Positions 2,758 to 5,572 of a stretch of 5,572 nucleotides of DNA are shown piece after piece. Below the pieces are notes generated by a model that saw nothing but the letters and a program-made list of their open reading frames with translations, was not told where the DNA came from and did no database searches. This DNA is from Planctomycetia bacterium. Its GTDB lineage: Bacteria; Planctomycetota; Planctomycetia; Pirellulales; UBA1268. Position 1 is the stretch's first letter. Each line of letters opens with the position of its first letter. Both the position numbers and the translations under genes were made by a program. Where the stretch lies: contig RFPF01000208.1 of NCBI GenBank assembly GCA_009926295.1, positions 1 to 5,572 of the forward strand, given 5' to 3'.

Positions 2758-5572
2758 ATGGCCACCGTTTCTGAGACCGCTGCGCCGGCCGGTGAAGCGG
2801 CTCCGGCCTCTTCAGGCGGCATCGACCCGGGAGTTGCCGTGGCGGATCTGGCTGTCGCCGGGTGGACGAGCGGCCCGGAACCGGAGTCGAAGTCCGACCG
2901 GTACCTCGCCAAGCGACTTGCCGCGGCGAGCGCCGATTACAAGGGAGTCGCCCTCACGACCTTTTTGCTCGGTGCGGCGGTGGCGGGTGGGCTGTGGCTC
3001 GCGATCGGGGTCGTGGCCGAGCACTGGCTCGTGCCCGGAGGTCTCGCGCCGGCCGTTCGCTGGGCGTGGCTGGGCGTCGCGCTGGTGGCACTGACGGCGT
3101 CGGCCGTGCGCTGGCTCCTGCCGCTGGTCCGCTATCGCGTCAACCTCGTGTACGCGGCACGGGCGATCGAACGCGAACACCCGGAACTCCACAACGACCT
3201 CGTCAACACCGTGCTCGTGAAGGCCCACCCCGATGCGAACCCGGAGAAGGTCGTGCGATCCCTGGAAAGGCGCACCGCCAAGCGGCTGGCCGAAGTGCCC
3301 GTCGAGGCGGTGATCGACCGGACGACACCGCTGCGGCTGGCATACGTGCTGGCGACGCTCGTCGCACTGGCGGGCCTCTACGAGCTGACCGCGCCGAAGA
3401 GCCTCCTCGTGACCGCAGGCCGGCTGTTCCTTCCCTGGGCCGGCCTGGCCGCACCGTCGCGGGTGCACATCGCGCCGCCGCGGCTCGCGTGGAGGGTGCC
3501 GGGCGAGGAGAACGCCGCGGCCGACGTCCTCGATCGGCGGCGGATCGAGATCGACGCCGGCACCGCCACGTTGGTGCGCGGCCGGCAGCTGGTGGTGGCG
3601 TCCGACATCCGCGGCCTGCGCTCCGGCGAAAAGCCCCTCGTCGTCGTGGCTCCGCTGAAGGCCGACGGATCGGTGGATGCGGCGCTGCCCGCATGGGATG
3701 CGGAGCTGACGCGATCCCCGGCCGCCGCGGGCGCGCAGCGAATGTTCGCCGCGGTCCTGCCGGACTCGGCCCGCGGTCTCGACCAGTCGGTCGAGATCAC
3801 GATCGCCGCCGGTGATGCCCGAAGCGGACCCCTGCGCGTGGCCGTGGTCGATTCGCCCGCGCTGCTCGTGCGGGAGATTCGCTACGTGTTTCCTCCCTAC
3901 ACGCGCCTCGCTCCGGAAAGCGTGGCCTGGCAGGGCGACATCCGCGCGGTCGAGGGCACGGAGGCGACGATCGTCGCCGAGAGCAACAAGCCGCTCGACG
4001 ACGCGTGGATCGACTTCGGCGGCGACGGCAGCCGTGACCTGCGATTCACGAGGTCGGCCGCCGACCTGGCTCGAGTGACGAAATCGTTCAGGCTCCAGCT
4101 CAACGCCGAGGGCACGGGCCCGGAGCACACCTCGTACCGCCTTCTGTTCCAGCCACGATCTGCCGACGCCGGGGCCCGCGATCAGGTGGTCGTCGATCCG
4201 CTGGAGCACCGGATCGAGGTGGTCGCCGACGCGGCCCCGGAGGTGGCGATCGAGGAGCCGCGGGAGTCGCCGCTGCGGGTGCCGCCCGCAGCGCCGGTGA
4301 CGGTGCGAGTGCAGGCGCACGATCCCGACTTCGCGCTCGCCCGTGTCGTCATCGAGACCCGCCTGCAGGGCGGAGCATCCGGCCCGGAAGTCGTGCTCCT
4401 CGAGCAGGAGCGTTCGACGGCGTTCCGCGGTGCCGCGCAGCTCGTGCCCGAGCGGCTCGGAGCGGGCGCCGGAGCGGTGCTCGAGTATCGAGCCGTCGCG
4501 GTTGACAACAAGCCGAAGCGGCCGAACGTGTCGCACTCGCCATGGCAGGCTCTGCGGATCGACCCGACCGCGCCTCCTCGGCAGCCGGAGCCGCCACCGC
4601 CCGGGCGACGGTCCGAAGACGACGGCCGCCAGGACAGCCGCCAGCGGCAGGACGGCCGACAGGAGCAGCCGGGCAACGGCCGCACCCAGACCGGCGATCA
4701 GCCTGATCAGCCTGCCGAGAATGCTCAGGGTGAAAAGGAAAAGAAGGACGGGGACAAAACCGAGGGCGGAACAAACGACCGGACCAAAGCCCAGGAGCAA
4801 GAAAAACCCCAGGGGCAGGGAAAACCCAAGGAGCAGGGAAAACCGCAGGAGCAGGGCCAGCAGGACGGCCAGGCGCAGGGCGGCGAGAGCGGCGCGGCAC
4901 AGCAGCAACCGTCAGCCGCCAAGCAGGCGGGCGACCAGCAGGGGCAGGGACAGAACCAGGGACAGGGCGCAGAGCAGGGGCAGGGGGTCGGCGCGCAGGG
5001 CGAGCGGCAGGGTGGCCGCGAGCAACAGGGCCGGCAGCAGGGAGGAGCGGAGCGTCAGGGAGGGCAGCAGTCGGAGGCCGGCCAGGCTGGTGACCAGACG
5101 AATGCCCGGGGAGCCGAGCGAGGACAGCCACCCGGCGCTGGGCGAGGACGACAAGGCGGCGGAGACCAGGGGCAGGGGCGCTCGGCCCGAGATAGCGCCG
5201 TTGCCGCGGATGGCACGAACGACGGCGAAGCGATGGAGCGCATTCTCGAGCATCGGCGCGAGGCGGGCGACGGCGTGCACGAACATGCCCCCGAGTGCGC
5301 TGGAGCCGACGGTCAGCCCTGCGGAAAGGATGGTTGCCCGTCGTGCAAGGGTCAGGGAGCCGGTGGCCAGTCGGGTGGCGGAGAAGGACAGGCCGGGGGA
5401 GAACGGTCCGAAAAAGGTGGCGGGGAAGGTGCCGCTGGCGGGCAGTCGGGTGGACAGGCTGCCGCAGGCAAGAGCAGCGAAGGCGTAGGCAAGCAAGGCG
5501 AAGGCGCGGGCAAGCAGGGCGAAGGCGCGGGCAAGCAGGGCGAAGGCGCGGGCAAGCAGGGCGAAGGCGCGG
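2758..5572 (+). CDS. Large DUF4175/TIGR02302-like membrane protein with Gln/Gly-rich tail, 3' end missing
   Basis: At least 938 residues are visible without a stop; the gene runs off the window. Residues 1-63 are Ala/Pro-rich, then charged. Hydrophobic helices follow at about 64-87, 100-124 and 192-212. The Arg/Lys-rich stretch 125-191 between helices 2 and 3 predicts an N-in, C-out topology. It holds YAARAIEREHPELHNDLVNT (132-151), a motif I associate with planctomycete proteins of this kind. Residues 213-600 look beta-rich and extracytoplasmic, with YVFPPYTRL (376-384), AHDPDFALARVVI (520-532) and YRAVAVDNKP (577-586), resembling repeated Ig-like strands. From about 606 on the chain is Gln/Gly/Glu/Arg-rich, probably disordered. 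It contains a four-cysteine island (847-863) and GKQGEGA repeats at the end. Two to three N-terminal helices plus a long Gln/Gly tail is the described architecture of TIGR02302/DUF4175; function is unknown. Family assignment is from memory of architecture, not a search. Confidence 0.85.
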   Translation, partial: MATVSETAAPAGEAAPASSGGIDPGVAVADLAVAGWTSGPEPESKSDRYLAKRLAAASADYKGVALTTFLLGAAVAGGLWLAIGVVAEHWLVPGGLAPAVRWAWLGVALVALTASAVRWLLPLVRYRVNLVYAARAIEREHPELHNDLVNTVLVKAHPDANPEKVVRSLERRTAKRLAEVPVEAVIDRTTPLRLAYVLATLVALAGLYELTAPKSLLVTAGRLFLPWAGLAAPSRVHIAPPRLAWRVPGEENAAADVLDRRRIEIDAGTATLVRGRQLVVASDIRGLRSGEKPLVVVAPLKADGSVDAALPAWDAELTRSPAAAGAQRMFAAVLPDSARGLDQSVEITIAAGDARSGPLRVAVVDSPALLVREIRYVFPPYTRLAPESVAWQGDIRAVEGTEATIVAESNKPLDDAWIDFGGDGSRDLRFTRSAADLARVTKSFRLQLNAEGTGPEHTSYRLLFQPRSADAGARDQVVVDPLEHRIEVVADAAPEVAIEEPRESPLRVPPAAPVTVRVQAHDPDFALARVVIETRLQGGASGPEVVLLEQERSTAFRGAAQLVPERLGAGAGAVLEYRAVAVDNKPKRPNVSHSPWQALRIDPTAPPRQPEPPPPGRRSEDDGRQDSRQRQDGRQEQPGNGRTQTGDQPDQPAENAQGEKEKKDGDKTEGGTNDRTKAQEQEKPQGQGKPKEQGKPQEQGQQDGQAQGGESGAAQQQPSAAKQAGDQQGQGQNQGQGAEQGQGVGAQGERQGGREQQGRQQGGAERQGGQQSEAGQAGDQTNARGAERGQPPGAGRGRQGGGDQGQGRSARDSAVAADGTNDGEAMERILEHRREAGDGVHEHAPECAGADGQPCGKDGCPSCKGQGAGGQSGGGEGQAGGERSEKGGGEGAAGGQSGGQAAAGKSSEGVGKQGEGAGKQGEGAGKQGEGAGKQGEGA
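4798..4851 (+). repeat. Three degenerate 18-bp repeats coding a QxKPxx hexapeptide
   Basis: Residues 681-698 read QEKPQG, QGKPKE, QGKPQE, a hexapeptide repeated three times. The second and third DNA copies differ only at the fifth codon (AAG versus CAG) and in the third base of the proline codon. This is an older, more diverged repeat block than the one at the end of the window and suggests the tail grew by successive duplications. Confidence 0.7.
5467..5572 (+). repeat. 21-bp tandem repeat coding GKQGEGA, running off the window
   Basis: Four copies of GGCAAGCAGGGCGAAGGCGCG lie at 5488-5508, 5509-5529, 5530-5550 and 5551-5571. The first differs from the others only by CAA for CAG; the last three are identical. 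A degenerate fifth copy (GKSSEGV) precedes them at 5467-5487. The period is a multiple of three, so each unit adds GKQGEGA (residues 911-938) and copy-number change would keep the frame. The last base of the window begins a further GGC, so the array probably continues. Confidence 0.95.

Larger units (their letters stand above)
4573..5572 (+). repeat. Region coding the low-complexity Gln/Gly tail
   Basis: From about residue 606 the reading frame is dominated by Gln, Gly, Glu, Arg, Lys and Ala. The coding strand is purine-rich, built mostly from CAG, GGN, GAG and AAG codons. Sub-regions differ: 606-660 is rich in Arg/Asp/Gln/Pro, 656-700 in Lys/Glu/Gln with unusually A-rich codons (4730-4815), 700-815 in Gln/Gly, and after 866 in Gly/Glu/Gln/Lys. 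A small perfect duplication of GATCAGCCT occurs at 4696-4713. The frame is uninterrupted, so the tail is under coding constraint. Confidence 0.8.

Noticed and set aside
2862..3815. Plus-strand open frame in another phase inside the large gene
   Set aside because: Arg/Gly-rich shadow translation; the 2758 frame carries the helices and conserved motifs.
2812..4908. Minus-strand open frame of 698 codons opposite the large gene
   Set aside because: It is antisense to a frame with membrane helices, a good ribosome binding site and recognisable motifs. Its protein is mostly Arg/His-rich with Leu runs mirroring the Gln-rich tail, typical of GC-rich shadow frames.
4343..5488. Plus-strand open frame of 381 codons overlapping the Gln/Gly tail
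   Set aside because: Ser/Arg-rich product of reading the same repeats one base off; no start signal and no motif.
5467..5572. CRISPR-like array
   Set aside because: Units are directly adjacent with no unique spacers, are in frame and code GKQGEGA; this is a coding tandem repeat.
4573..5572. Similarity of the Gln/Gly tail to collagen, circumsporozoite or other repeat proteins
   Set aside because: Such matches come from composition alone; there is no Gly-X-Y periodicity or other sign of shared ancestry.

Overview
The window is very GC-rich and looks like Planctomycetota chromosome, probably from the Pirellulales side. I infer this from three things: an L33 ribosomal protein with the EETGDxNYT...KYSPRLRKHT pattern I associate with that phylum, Gram-negative lipid A genes without obvious Shine-Dalgarno sites, and a long membrane protein with a Gln/Gly-rich tail of a type common there. 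No database search was possible, so the taxonomy is an inference.

Layout from left to right: positions 1-227 hold no convincing gene, but they contain a strong hairpin and an overlapping competing one in front of rpmG. rpmG (228-392, +) encodes a 54-residue ribosomal protein L33. It converges, with only 3 bp between stop codons, on a two-gene minus-strand unit. That unit is lpxK (2605 down to 1505), which overlaps by ATGA a family 2 glycosyltransferase (1508 down to 396). A 152-bp divergent intergenic region (2606-2757) follows. It carries a 12-bp perfect inverted repeat, a good candidate lpxK promoter and a -10-like box facing right. From 2758 (+) to the end of the window runs one open reading frame of at least 938 codons that is cut by the window edge.

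The lpxK-glycosyltransferase pair forms a small lipopolysaccharide unit: LpxK makes the 4'-phosphate of lipid A, and the coupled glycosyltransferase probably adds a sugar to a lipid A-linked or other envelope glycan. The large right-hand protein has a short N-terminal cytoplasmic part, three predicted membrane helices, a beta-rich extracytoplasmic region and a huge Gln/Gly tail. This architecture matches DUF4175/TIGR02302-type proteins, whose function is unknown. Within its tail sit an island with the only four cysteines of the visible protein and, at the very end, nearly perfect 21-bp (7-residue) tandem repeats that run off the window. These are the least explained parts of the sequence.
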